Shown here one piece after another: positions 1 to 10,534 of a stretch of DNA of 64,000 nucleotides (positions are counted from its first letter, which is position 1; every line of letters begins with the position of its first letter). The notes beneath the pieces are model-generated. The model was given only the letters and a program-made list of their open reading frames with translations, was not told the DNA's origin and ran no database searches. Where the stretch lies: positions 43,677,428-43,741,427 of the forward strand of contig CM059189.1 in NCBI GenBank assembly GCA_030323885.1, written 5' to 3'. The DNA comes from Branchipolynoe longqiensis. Taxonomy: Eukaryota > Annelida > Polychaeta > Phyllodocida > Polynoidae. The translations under genes and the position numbers were made by a program.

Positions 1-479
1 TCGCGCTCACGGTACATTCGCAGAACGCCGGGAATGTTATATACGTTATTCGATCGCCAGAACTACTCCTCATACGTTACATACGTCGAGACATGCTGGA
101 GAAACGGTAAACGTATGTTAGACGTACGTCATCCATATGTTGTCAGTATGCGGACTGTATGTTCCCACTGCCTTTAACGTAGGTCAACGTAGTGAACAAC
201 GATTGTCTAACGTACGTCTAACATACATCGATGTACACCTAACGTATGCATAACGTATGGCCGACATAAAATCCACACATTGTGGAACGTTGAGAGTTTT
301 GTGCATGCACAAAACTGTGCCGGCCCCCTGACGCGCGACGCCGTATCTCGACGGATGCCGACGTACATTGACATATACCAACAAGCGCCTGATGAACACG
401 TAACGCATAACGACGTAGCGGCCAATAATCACATACGTTGGTGTGCGTTGGCGCGATGCGTCGTAATGTGACAGCCCCT
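1..479. mobile_element. H-MITE, compound and cut by the window edge
   Basis: Sequence rich in ACGT/CGTA words. The right end, CGTCGTAATGTGACAGCC, matches the other H-MITEs. Bases 1-175 resemble the left part of the element at 17418-17669 in inverted orientation (ends CCCACTGCCTTTAA), so two related copies may be fused or nested here. No protein is supported; the open frames fall in CG-rich repeat. Confidence 0.55.
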
Positions 480-482
480 TTA

Positions 483-1386
483 GGGTGAGGAATTTGAGGG
501 TGGGGTTGAGTGAGTGTGAGTGTGTGAGTGAGTGTGAGGGTGTGATGTTGAGTGAGTGTGAGTGGAGGGTAGGTTGAGTGAGTATGAAAGTGAGTGTGTG
601 AGGGTGAGGGTGTAACATTGAGTGAGTGTGAGGGTAAGTGGAGGTTGGGTTGAGTAAGTGTGAGAGTGAGTGTGTAACGTTGAGTGAGTGTGAGGGTGAG
701 TGGAGGGTGGGTTGAGTGAGTGTGGGGTTGAGTGAGTGTCAGGGTGAGTGGAGGGTAGGTTGAGTGAGTGTGAAAGTGAGAGTGAGGGTGAGGGTGTGAC
801 GTTGAGTGAGTGTGAGGGTAAGTGGAGGGTGGGTTGAGTGAGTGTGACAGTGAGTGTGTAACGTTGAGTGAGTGTGAGGGTGAGTGGAGGGTAGGTTGAG
901 TGAGTGTGAAAGTGAGAGTGAGGGTGAGGGTGTGACGTTGAGTGAGTGTGAGGGTGAGTGGAGGGTGGGTTGAGTAAGTGTGACAGTGAGTGTGTAACGT
1001 TGAGTGAGTGTGAAGATGAGTGGAGGGTGGGTTAAGTGAGTGTGAAAGTGAGTGTGTGAGGGTGTGACGTTGAGTGAGTGTGACAGTGAGTGTGTGAGGG
1101 TGAGGATGTAAGTTACATTGTAACATTGAGTGAGTGTGAAGGTGAGTGGAGGGTGGGTTGAGGGAGTGTGAAAGTGAGTGTGTGAGGGTGTGACGTTGAG
1201 TGAGTGTGAGGCTAAATGGAGGATGGGTTGAGTGAGTGTGACAGTGAGTGTGTGAGGACAAGGATGAGGGTGTGAGGATACAGTAAGGATGTGAGGGTGG
1301 GGTTGAGTGTGTGTGAGTGTGTGTGAGTGTGTGTGTGAGTGTGAGTGAGTGAGTGAGTGAGTGAGTGAGTGAGTGAGTGAGTGAGT

Positions 1387-1435
<49 letters not shown>
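483..1435. repeat. GTGAG-rich minisatellite ending in (GT)n
   Basis: Imperfect repeats built from GTGAGTGAGTGTGAGGGTGAG and GGAGGGTGGGTTGAGTGAG, passing into (GAGT)n and (GT)n near 1340-1432. Frames of up to 399 codons on the minus strand (His-Thr-Leu-Ser strings) are by-products of the repeat. Confidence 0.9.
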
Positions 1436-1789
1436 CATGCGTGCATGCCTGTTCCACCCCTTGTGCCGCCGTAAAATATGCCTGAAATACTACTGTCTCG
1501 CCCCCCACCCCTCCACACACCCCCCCCCCCCGCCCCCACCCGGGTAACCCGGGGCTACATGGCTGTTTCCGCGCCTTGGGGGTTCGTGTGTGCTAACTTG
1601 AAATCTCCATCAGATAGCACGGAATGAACTAATCAGTTCACCTTCACCGACATGTACATTGTTCTCTTTTGCGTCAAAGATAGCTAAGATAACACACCTC
1701 AATTAAACAGCCTCCGAGATATAAATGGCAACACTAAATGTGCTCGGAAAGCTCGCTCAATTAAAAGTGTATTAAGATTAAGATTTTAA
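1436..1789. other. No feature recognised
   Basis: Mixed sequence with a C-run near 1520-1535. I see no coding signal, terminal repeat or RNA gene. Confidence 0.5.
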
Positions 1790-2690
1790 TTCAATTGTGT
1801 TTGTTATCTCACTCCTTGATTCGAGTACACTATCTTAGAACGCTTAATTGAAGTCATATACTTGGAGCGTTTCAAAGATGTTAATATAACAGGAGTAATT
1901 AAATATATTATTGTGTCTTAGATATAACATAGCTTAGAGCGTTTCAAATAGTTTAAAGTAACAGGTGTAATTAAAGGCTATTCTGACTTACATATCACAT
2001 TCCTTAGAGCATTTCAAATAGTTTAAAGTAACAGGAGTAATTAAAGGCTATTCTGACTTACATATCACATTCCTTAGAGCGTTTCAAATAGTTTAAAGTA
2101 ACATGAGTAATTAAAGGATATTCTGACTTACATATCACATTCCTTAGAGCGTTTCAAATAGTTTAAAGTAACAGGAGTAATTAAAGGATATTCTGACTTA
2201 CATATCACATTCCTTAGAGCGTTTCAAACTAATATAAAGTAACAGGAGTAATTAAAGGCTATTCTGACTTACATATCACATTCCTTAGAGCGTTTCAAAT
2301 AGTTTAAAGTAACAGGTGTAATTAAAGGCTATTCTGACTTACATATCACATTCCTTAGAGCGTTTCAAATAGTTTAAAGTAACAGGAGTAATTAAAGGCT
2401 ATTCTGACTTACATATCACATTCCTTAGAGCGTTTCAAATAGTTTAAAGTAACATGAGTAATTAAAGGATATTCTGACTTACATATCACATTCCTTAGAG
2501 CGTTTCAAACTAATATGACAGGAGTAATTAAAGAATATTCTGACTTAAATGTTTCAAAAAGTCTAAAATATTAGGAGTAACTAAAGAATATTCTTACTTA
2601 AATATAAATTGCTACGGTGTTTCATAAAGTTAAAAGATAGCAGGAGTAATTAACGCATAACTGACTTAAAATATTAAACTCATCACAAAG
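1790..2690. repeat. 70-bp tandem repeat array
   Basis: About ten head-to-tail units containing TTAGAGCGTTTCAAATAG and ACATATCACATTCC. The junction TTAGAGC recurs at 2004, 2074, 2144 and 2214, giving an exact 70-bp period. Units are nearly identical in the middle (1960-2510) and decay toward both edges. Confidence 0.9.
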
Positions 2691-2912
2691 TTGCTTAAAA
2701 TTCAAAAACAACCGCAATTATTTAAATTTAAAATGCTCTTATATTATATTTGAACCAAGGCTCTAATCTAAGGCGCTGAACTTGGTTCTGGCGTTCCAGC
2801 TTCGGCGTTTCAACATCTACGGTTCTAAGTATAGCCACATACTCTGTGGGGCCTGTTCACATATTGTAGGCGATGCTAGCTGTGGCAGTGTTATAAATAT
2901 AAGACGCAGGAC

Positions 2913-3095
2913 ATGTCAACGACCGTTTGTTTGTCTCTACTATTGATTTGTGTCGCGTTATCAGTGACCCACATAAGTACGCTTACTCCTTATCTTAAAC
3001 AAGACCGTGATCCCGAACTGATAACAAAATACCAGTCTGTAGCCAATTCCACCCACCACACGCTGGACACTTTCCTCAAATATGGTAGCAATATG
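2913..3095 (+). CDS. Candidate first exon of a secreted protein
   Basis: The frame opens with ATG and encodes MSTTVCLSLLLICVALS, a typical signal peptide with a short polar start and hydrophobic core, followed by a polar segment with a possible N-glycosylation site (NST) and ending near LDTFLKYG. Two GT sites follow closely (after 3084 and after 3095, the latter GTAACA), either of which could be a donor. Beyond them the frame runs into simple repeats and is not convincing. A TATA-like TTATAAATATAAG lies at 2890-2902, too close to the ATG to be its ordinary TATA box. No family recognised. The exon sits between two tandem arrays and could be chance. Confidence 0.35.
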
Positions 3096-3169
3096 GTAAC
3101 ATTTTCTTTGATCGTAGTAGTAAAGCCATCGTATCTGCATACACTAACAATCTTATCTTAGCTATACTT

Positions 3170-3890
3170 TGTTAGACACATCAGCAAATATATCTTAGCT
3201 ATACATTCTTAGTAAGAATCTTAGTCACAGTTGCAAAACCATGTTGTGTGCATATTCTTAGACACAGTGAAGTCACCTTGTCTATAGATATGTTATTAGT
3301 CAGAGTAGTGAAATAATCTTGTTTGTGTGTGCTTAGTCACATTAATGGGGCCATTTTGTCTGTATATTAGTCACAGTCGTCAAAATATCTTGGCTGTATG
3401 TTCTTAGTCACAGTAGTGAAGCCATCTTGTCTATATGGTATTAGTCACCATGGCAAAGCTATGTTGTCAATATATTTGGGTCACAATAGTGAAATGATCT
3501 TGTCTGTATATTCTAACTCACAGTAGTGAAGCCATCTTGTCTTTGCGTTCTTAGTCACAGTAGTGAAGCCATCTTGTCTGTATGTTCTTAGTCACAGTAG
3601 TGAAGCCATCTTGTCTGTATGTTCTTAGTCACAGTAGTGAAGCCATCTTGTCTGTATGTTCTTAGTCACAGTACTGAAGCCATCTTGTCTGTATGATCTT
3701 GGATCACAATACAAAAGCCCTCTTGTCTAGATATTTTTAGTCACAGTAATGAATGAAGCCATCTTGTCTAGATGTTATTAATCACAGTAGCGAAGCCATT
3801 TTGTCAACATTCTTTTGGTTACAGTAGCAAGGCAATCATATCTGTGCATTCTTGTTGACAGTAGCGAACTCATCTTGCCATTGTTGTGAG
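3170..3890. repeat. 37-bp tandem repeat array
   Basis: Units contain CTTAGTCACAGTAGTGAAGC and CATCTTGTCTGTATG. They are cleanest at 3540-3690, where four consecutive copies keep a 37-bp period, and drift on both sides. Confidence 0.85.
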
Positions 3891-4052
3891 ACCCGCGTGT
3901 TAAATAATTCAATATTGAAAAGCATGAGGGAGGAGGACAGATAAACAAGAATTGTCTGTTGACACTGCTTGCATGGTGAATCAGCTTTGACACCAAACTA
4001 ACGATGATGTAGAGTTTTGCCTTCCACCACTTAACTCCTCATGGAGATTTAA

Positions 4053-4113
4053 AGCTGCATAACCCAATGAAAGCATCAGGTTTTCAAAACTGAGATACTT
4101 CTGTACTCAGTAA
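4053..4113 (+). mobile_element. P-MITE, left-end fragment
   Basis: Begins right after TTAA (4049-4052) with AGCTGCATAACCCAATG and continues with the family's CATCAGGTTTTCAAAAC segment. SINE-A interrupts it. Confidence 0.7.
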
Positions 4114-4116
4114 GCG

Positions 4117-4390
4117 TTGAACCGGGCGCCGTGTCCTAATCGGTAAAGCGCGGTCCTCGCATGGGAGAGATCGGGAGTTTGGGCCCCGGTCGAGTCAAAC
4201 CAATGACTTTAAAGTTGATAATTGTCGCTTCCTAGCCTGGCGCTCGGCATTAATAGGATAGGGCAAGGACTGGTTATCTCAGTGTCAGGATAATGTGACT
4301 GAGTGGGATATCGGGTCATGGTGCCGGCAGCCTGATTTCCCAGTGAGACAGACTATAAAGTCCCCATGAGTTTGCACTTGTAAAGTTGAA
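4117..4390 (+). mobile_element. SINE-A copy
   Basis: tRNA-like head (CCTAATCGGTAAAGCGC, then GGTCGAGTCAAACC as degraded box B), followed by the family body with CTTCCTAGCCTGGCGCTCGG and GTGACTGAGTGGGATATCGG. The 3' third is truncated. Confidence 0.85.
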
Positions 4391-4399
4391 TCCACTACT

Positions 4400-4830
4400 C
4401 AACTAATCCACTCGTCGTGATCAACCATAATGTAAAAGCTAAGGCTTGAATCTGTGGCTGTGTAGGCAGGCTATGGTGAAATCGATACAGACAAAGAGAA
4501 AGGATGGGTATAAAGTGTAAAGAAGAAGAGAGAGTCAAGCCCTCTGGTTTATTATTTATATGGTTACATGGGTTCATTGTAGAGTATCACCCCACCCCTT
4601 TCCCCCAATGGAAAACAAGCATTCTTGGCCCTACCAATAGGGATCCAGCATTCCTGGTCCCCATGTCTACCAGTGGTCTGCCTATCACCACCAAGCTGTA
4701 TGGCCCCATGGCCACCACCAACCTTGACCTTTGAATGTGGTGATCCCTATCCCAGCAGAGGGGGTAGGCCCTGAGTGCAATCACACCCAGACCTGCCAGC
4801 ACCACTATGTCTATTTATATCCCACTCAGG
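4400..4830 (-). mobile_element. LTR-like dispersed repeat, copy 1
   Basis: On the minus strand it matches 37740-38215 and 49352-49812. Shared marks are a region with ATTGG, a TATAAATAATAAACC block (TATA-like plus AATAAA), a pyrimidine stretch, and the end ATAGCCTGCCTACACA..CACAGATTC. The promoter/polyadenylation layout suggests a solo LTR, but neither termini nor target duplication could be fixed. Confidence 0.5.
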
Positions 4831-4944
4831 CACCACCAGCCCATACATATATATGTATATACATACATGCTCCTGGTCACGTACGCCGATCAGTAATAGA
4901 ACATTTGCATTCTCCCCTATGCCATATATCGGAATATTTTACCC

Positions 4945-5018
4945 ACTGTCACAAGTTGGTAACCGTCATATGACCTTAGATGTTGCCAGGACGTAAAACT
5001 CCAACAACCAACCAACCA
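4945..5018 (+). mobile_element. SINE-A 3' tail fragment
   Basis: GTCACAAGTTGGTAACCGTC, then ATATGACCTTAGATGTTGCC and an AACCAACC-rich end: the usual SINE-A 3' tail. Confidence 0.75.
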
Positions 5019-5239
5019 GTAAGCATGCCTTGATTCGTAAAGGGACCATCCAAAGCTTTCAACATTTTCAGGGTTGCACAAAGCATACAACATGGTTGGG
5101 GGGTTGGTGTCAGTCAAGTACAACTTTTATCACTTAATAAAATGTTGATATTCAACACGTTCATATTCCTGTCTTTACATTCTGTTGTTACATGTTGATG
5201 TATACTAGTCTGGGGGGAAGGGGTTTGGAAAAGTAATAC

Positions 5240-6289
5240 TAGGTACTCCAAAGCGGGCGTATACCGTGTCCGCAGCGCGAAATCTGAGATATTTTAACCC
5301 TTTTTAAAATACTTCCATCTCAACTAATTCTGCTTCGTTTGAAATAAAGATTATATGAAATTAAAGCTTGTTATTTTGTCTTTTAGGGTTTTTGATTTTT
5401 AATTCTCATTATGAAATAAATTATAGTCAATGGACATTTCCCTTCCCTAAAATTGATGCCTTGGTGAGCACATTGACCTGAGCTAAAAATAACCACCAAT
5501 GGAAGACAGAGAAGAAACTAGGCTACATTAGCATATCAAGCATGACTGTTTCTAAGTGGGAAATTTGATTGAAGTGAAGGAGTGAAAACATTAAGACATC
5601 AATCCTCCTTGAAAATTGATCAGGATCGTTCTGAAAATTATATCATCAGAAAGCTCAAGTCTTCCTCTACGTAACCAGAACAATATTTGGTTGAGATTTA
5701 TATCATGCTCACCAAGGTTGGTCTGAGAAGTGACCGCTGCAAGAATGTGCCTATTGTCATCTCGTGATGCCTAAAAGGGAATTTTGTCTTTCTTTCTCTG
5801 ATCACTTAGCAAAGTATATCATCATGTAGGGCTTGTAATTCTGGTTATTTTGGTATAAAGATTGTAGTGATAGGACAATTAGAACGGGAGGTATGCTATT
5901 TCTCTTAATTTTACTGAATTTATTATTGGTGGTTGCTGGAAATTAAGGAATTTAGCAAGTTTGAAATGAAATTTCAGAAAGAATACTAACAGTGATCGTC
6001 TGTAAAAATTGAGCTTCTTATTTGTACTATAGAGAATGAGATTCTTTAATATTGGACAGATCATATGCAAAATAGCTTCCAGGTGGGACCCTAAAAACCT
6101 AGATTTGGTTAATTTGGAAATGTGCACAAATCGGGGTAAAAAAATCAATCTTTAAACACTCATAACTTTGCAGCTATTCAATCGATCTAAATTATTTTTA
6201 TATCATTGAGATCCAATTTAAAAGATCTGTACAGATATATAACTTGTAATATTGACCTGTTGAAAAATAAAATCACTTTGGAGTACCTA
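5240..6289. mobile_element. TIR element, 1,050 bp, with 7-bp target duplication
   Basis: Perfect 14-bp inverted ends TAGGTACTCCAAAG at 5240-5253 and 6276-6289, flanked by direct repeats GTAATAC at 5233-5239 and 6290-6296. The interior is A+T-rich with no coding signal, so this is non-autonomous. A diverged relative of the right end (GAGTACCTACTAG) is seen near 56808. Superfamily not assigned; 5 bp (TAATA) is an alternative reading of the duplication. Confidence 0.8.
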
Positions 6290-6299
6290 GTAATACACT

Positions 6300-6388
6300 T
6301 TGTATCACCATGAAAATATTCATAACTTTGGCTGGCCCCTCAGAGGGATTATTACTGAGTCAATTTAATAGAAGTTAACTGCTGAAGC
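6300..6388 (+). mobile_element. P-MITE segment left of the hAT-like insertion
   Basis: ACTGAGTCAATTTAATAG and ACTGCTGAAGC match the middle of the intact P-MITE at 15710-16066. The copy resumes at 8085. Confidence 0.7.
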
Positions 6389-8084
6389 CAGGGTTGTCTG
6401 GGAAAATACCGGGGTGGTAATTACCGGGTGGTATTTCCCGGTGTAATGATTTCATCTTCCCCCCCTTCCCAAGTTCCCCCCCGGGAATCTGAAAACGTTT
6501 TTAACTTCCCTCCGGGGAAATTAAAAACGTTTTCAGATTCCTGGGGGGGGGGGGACTTAAAAACAGTTTTCAGATTCCTCCCCCTATTTTCAAATTCCCC
6601 CCTCCGGGAATTTAAAATTGCTTAAAAAACTTTTAAAAAACGTTTTAAATTTCAGACTTATAATATTTTTTTCTTAACCATCTTGGAGACTTTTTGTGTC
6701 ATTTGTGGTTAAATATGTTTTATTGTACTAGTAATAATTTCCATTATGCTATTCTCTGTATATTATAATATTTGTCATGAAAAATAAAAATAAATAACAA
6801 AAATAACAAAAATTCCCCAAAAATGGGGGGGGGGGGGGAAAGTTAAAACAAGGGAGGGAATTTGAAAACGTTTTCAAATTCCCCTGGGAGGAATTTGAAA
6901 ACGTTTTCAAGTTCCCAGGGGGAACTTGAATATGGGGGGAATTTGAAATCTTTACACCGGGAAATACCGTCGTCCATTAATCCTCCTCAACTGGCAAATA
7001 CTTTTTCACATTTATTTTTCAATTTTGTTCTTTATTTTATTTTTGGTTCATACTTTTATTTCTGTGTGATATACTTACTTAGTTACTGGTACCATTCCTT
7101 CAGGTTATGATAATATAAATATAGAACTTCACATGTACAATATATTTATTGCACATATTTTTCATCTCATTAGCATTTTCCAGTATATGCATACTATTGT
7201 ATATATACATAGGCTACAGAATATTACCAATCAATGTCTTCCTTCCCACGAAGGTACCACATAACCAACTTTATCAATACCAAGCTTTATCAATACCAAG
7301 CTTTATCAATACCAAGATCATTTCTCAACTTTGTCTTTATTAGTTCAAAGTTGGGGGGAAATTCTCTCCATGGATGCTGCACTGACTCAGTTCTTTTGTT
7401 ACAAGCATGATTGCAACTATACTTTCCTTAGAGGTTGCTGCTATGCATATTAATTATGTAAAAACAGAGTAGTACCAACATGGCTATGTTATGCGAGTAC
7501 TGCCTTAATTTGTTAGCATAGCCGACACATGAAAGCCACAGCTGTTGCAAATTTCTTACTTAAGAGTTTAGATCGCACTGCTGGGCTTACATTTCAGTGC
7601 GCAAAAGATGTAGCCTTACAGTCATTGCCAAACAGGTTGGTGTTCTATGTTTACACAAATAACTGACACTTATCCACTAACTTTTTTTTTGCAAAAGCAG
7701 GCCAAACAAATTATTAACTTTTGCATTGTTTCATAATAAATATTAAAAAACACAATCCACACTTGAGTTTAATGTAAATTTGTATAAATCTGAATGCATG
7801 TAATACATGGAATTATATGTGTTTACCAGATAAACCTGAAGCTGAGAGACATTAAGACCGACTCATGGACATCATTCTCACAGCAGAGAGCTAAATGGAG
7901 AGCGACAGTCAAGTAATGAAAACAGTCTTTGTCGCATCGCGACTGACAGCATGATGATGATGATGATGATGATGAGATGAAAAAAATAATACTGTATTGA
8001 ATTTCCCAATAATTCCCAGTATTTTCCAGTAATTCCCAGGAATTACCGGTATTTCCCCGCCATCCCGGTTAATAGACAACCCTG
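6389..8084. mobile_element. hAT-like non-autonomous element, 1,696 bp
   Basis: Starts CAGGGTTGTCTGGGAAAATA and ends with the complement AGACAACCCTG, flanked by perfect 8-bp duplications GCTGAAGC (6381-6388 and 8085-8092). Subterminal repeats of CCGGTAATTACC/TTCCCAG type occur at both ends. Inside are several copies of GAAAACGTTTTCA bounded by G- or C-runs (6480-6620, 6840-6960). No transposase was found. CA..TG ends plus an 8-bp duplication fit the hAT superfamily. Confidence 0.9.
7865..7978 (+). mobile_element. Retrotransposon 3' tail with (GAT)n, inside the hAT-like element
   Basis: GGAGAGCGACAGTCAAGTAA..GTCGCATCGCGACTGACAGC followed by (ATG)n. The same tail ends the LINE relic at 39460-39791, so this is a short 3' insertion of that LINE. 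Confidence 0.65.
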
Positions 8085-8262
8085 GCTGAAGCCTACATTA
8101 TCCATTATTTCTACATGCACGCCAAAATTAATTTAGCATGTTTTCAGTTCAGATATCTTCAAAGTTATCTATTTATAATAAAAGTTATTTCAAGCTAGAG
8201 TAAAGTAGATTATAATGATCAAACTAGTATAATATATCTAAAAGAAATTAAACATTAAGGTC
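8085..8262 (+). mobile_element. P-MITE segment right of the hAT-like insertion
   Basis: Continues the 6300-6388 copy: GCTGAAGCCTACATTA, then CGCCAAAATTAATTTAGCATG and AATAAAAGTTATTTCAAGC as in other copies. The right terminus is lost. Confidence 0.75.
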
Positions 8263-8422
8263 GTTGTAATCCAAGATTAGAAGAGTCTCACACCTTCCAA
8301 CTATCTGCTCACATGACTGCTTTCGCGCTACCAATAGTTCAAAGGTCATCAGTTCAAAGGTCACCACGCTACAGGAGTCTGACGGCTGCCAAATTATAAA
8401 AACGCCAGTAAAGCAGACTAAC

Positions 8423-8595
8423 CTTGATATATCCCAACGCTGAGGTTGTCAGAGTCCAAGTTCTGAATGTACTTCCCCAGGTACTTATTGAGAAGACCGG
8501 CTATCACACCCTCGAACATGGTGCCCGGGTTGTCACGTCACCTGGTGGCGGCGTCCTGAATCACTCAAGGTCACACCGAGGTCATCTCAGTAGTC
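8423..8595 (-). CDS. VPS13: First coding exon of a VPS13-family protein (5' part only)
   Basis: On the minus strand an ATG at 8519 opens 32 codons: MFEG, then LLNKYLGKYIQNL, then NLSVGIYQ. This is the diagnostic start of VPS13 (chorein N) proteins; the NxYLGKYxxNL..DxLSV pattern is nearest, by eye, to VPS13D among the animal paralogues, but A/C cannot be excluded. VPS13 proteins are very long bridge-like channels moving lipids between membranes at contact sites, and this N-terminal helix normally faces the ER. Coding ends at 8423 in CAAG followed by GTTAGT, a good donor that splits a Gly codon after its first base (phase 1), exactly where relatives continue with Gly. Upstream, TTGCAG ending at 8596 is a likely acceptor, so the exon probably has a 5'-UTR part at 8520-8595. 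Downstream exons should lie at lower coordinates on this strand. I found none, and the adjoining intron is filled with transposons. Confidence 0.72.
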
Positions 8596-8649
8596 CTGCA
8601 AGTAATACAACGAGAAAGGATGGTTAATTATGCGCAGGATATATATAAT

Positions 8650-8905
8650 GAGACTGTCTCAAAAGGTGTTAAGCAATATTGGATAAAGTTTTGTCCCATA
8701 GTAATGATCAACACACTATCTACTTATGCATTTGCTCAGGATAAACTGATTTGTTTTTTACATGGTGTTTCATAATCCCAATAGAATACATATTGATTTG
8801 AAGCAAATGTCCTTGTGTTTTCAGTGTAACCGTTTCTGTGATTTTTTGTGTCAATCATTACTATGGACAAAAAAACGAAGAGTTAGCACCTTTTGAGACA
8901 GGCTC
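8650..8905. mobile_element. Q-MITE copy 1
   Basis: 256 bp with inverted ends GAGACTGTCTCAAAAGGTG / CACCTTTTGAGACAGGCTC. Near-identical to 29020-29275 and 45425-45680. Followed at once by a TG/TA microsatellite. Confidence 0.88.
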
Positions 8906-8990
8906 ATGTGTGTGTGTATGTGTATATATATATCTGTAGTGGCTTACACACACACACACATAGACCCACACACACACACACCCTATCCGG
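8906..8990. repeat. TG/TA then CA microsatellite
   Basis: Runs of GT/AT then (CA)n. Overlapping Cys/Val and His/Thr frames are not genes. Confidence 0.85.
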
Positions 8991-9316
8991 GATGTGGGGT
9001 GGGTACCAGCATGCACCTCTCTGCCCCGTGCGTGGGGCTTCGCTCTCCACTAGCTCGAAGGGCACACAAAAACCTCCTGATGATTTAACCTAGAAGAATT
9101 GTTTAAATTGCTGTGAAATTCCCTAGCAAATTCTAAATGAGATAAAATATCACATTGCGTATGTGTATTCACAACTTCCCTCCCCTTCCACTTATAAGCT
9201 GAAGTTATGACCTGGCTAGTTGGGTCGCACCTTCAGTCCTTGCCTGAAGGAAAGGTGGAACTTGTAATATACATACATGTGTGCTGCTGGAAAATTAAAG
9301 CAGATAGTTACAAAAA
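8991..9316. other. No feature recognised
   Basis: No coding or repeat structure seen besides short direct words. Confidence 0.4.
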
Positions 9317-9645
9317 GGAAACCTTGTTTGATTTAACGCCGCCTCTAGAGCGCATTGATTTTATCATCCACTATTGGATGTCAAACATATGTTCATTCTG
9401 ACATATTTGTTTAGAAGAAACCTGCTGCAGCCACATAGGCTGCTCTTTCCGATAAGAAGCAAGTAGTCTTTTATATGCACTTTCCCACAGACAGGACAAC
9501 ACATACCACATCCTTTGATGAACCAGTTTTGAACCACTGGTTGGAAAAGAAAATAGCTCAAACTGCAAATGGGTCACTGAGCAGGATCGATCAGATGACC
9601 CATACCTTCACAGGTGGACACTCTACCGTCTGAGCTACGTCCTGC
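9317..9645 (-). mobile_element. Mollusc-type tRNA-derived SINE, near full length
   Basis: Minus-strand head GCAGGACGTAGCTCAGACGG with GTAGAGTG (box A), then a central domain with GTGCATATAAAAGACTACTTG, CTATGTGGCTGCAGCAGG and the tail CATATGTTTGACATCCAATA..GCGCTCTAGAGGCGGCG..AACAAGG. From memory this tail and central domain are typical of SINEs spread through molluscs, which is my main clue to the phylum. Confidence 0.8.
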
Positions 9646-9845
9646 TTCGAAAGACGGTAGTTACAGCACCGACACCAACTTTACTTATTCACATTTATCA
9701 CAATCGAACATGATTGTGCACGACTTGTACATTTGTATTCTTTTAGAGTTATTTTGGAACCAACCATGGCTGAGGAGGACCACTGTGTTCAAACTGTGAC
9801 TATCAGTCATTCAGCCATAAGAAGCCTTCTCTGCTATTTTGGTTT
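9646..9845. other. No feature recognised
   Basis: Short unique stretch between SINE and LINE ends. Confidence 0.4.
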
Positions 9846-10530
9846 GGTTGATGGTTGATTGATTGATTGATTGGTGGATGCTTTACGCCGTATCGGCAGC
9901 ATAGGCCATATTCACGGCGAGAAATGCTTGTTTTTTGTTCAGACCATCGCCTTTACATGTAAAAGCAGACAATCAATTATGTGCCAATAGACACTCACTA
10001 AAATAGAAAGCTCACAATCATATATTTGTGGTCAAGGGAAACAAATTCCCATAGAAAAAGAAAAGTTTTATTAATAATTGATAGAATTTAATTAGTAAAC
10101 TATATGAGGTGGTACAGTCCAGCTGCCCTCAAAAAGGCTAAAATGTTTTCTTGTTTTACTTTAGTAAAAAGGTCATGCATAATGTCTGCAGTGTAGAATT
10201 GTTGGCGCAGGGCCACAAAATCAACACAACTTAGTCAAATGTGTTTGAGTGTCAGCGGGGACTGACACCCAATACATTCAGGGGGAGGTTCCCCCTTGAG
10301 CAGAAAAGCATGTGTAAGCCACGAGTGGCCAATACAGCAGCGGCTAAGGACCACTTGGTCCCGCAGACCTCCCGCATGAGTCTGTGGTGGTTTTCCCACA
10401 GATGGTTCAATTTCTTTAAGTTTATTAATGTTTTCATCCCACTCATGTTGCCATTTGGATTTTATGTGGGTAGCTATTAATGGTTTCATATCAGAGTGAG
10501 GGATCAGGCACGGTTTAAGATCACAGTTGA
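9846..10530 (-). pseudogene. 3' end of a non-LTR retrotransposon (LINE), copy 1
   Basis: The minus strand encodes the C-terminal tail of ORF2: KSKWQHEWDENINKLKEIEP, CRIGHSWLTH-like CCIGHSWLTH, then a zinc knuckle CxxC..HxxxxC (CIGCQSPLTLKHI). The family copy at 48216 reads on past KHI, but here TTA has become TGA, so the frame stops early. The 3' UTR ends in (ATTG/ATCA)n at 9846-9870. The copy is 5'-truncated, as usual for LINEs. RT and endonuclease domains are absent. I-like/Jockey-like clades are possible. Confidence 0.8.
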
Positions 10531-10534
10531 TGGA

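Noticed and set aside
239..1438. 399-codon minus-strand frame of His/Thr/Leu/Ser strings
   Set aside because: Direct translation of a GTGAG/GT repeat; composition and period follow the DNA repeat.
1790..2690. CRISPR-like array
   Set aside because: Units are 70 bp with no unique spacers; the context is eukaryotic.
2888..2902. TATA box driving the 2913 exon
   Set aside because: Too close to the ATG: transcription would begin at or after the start codon.
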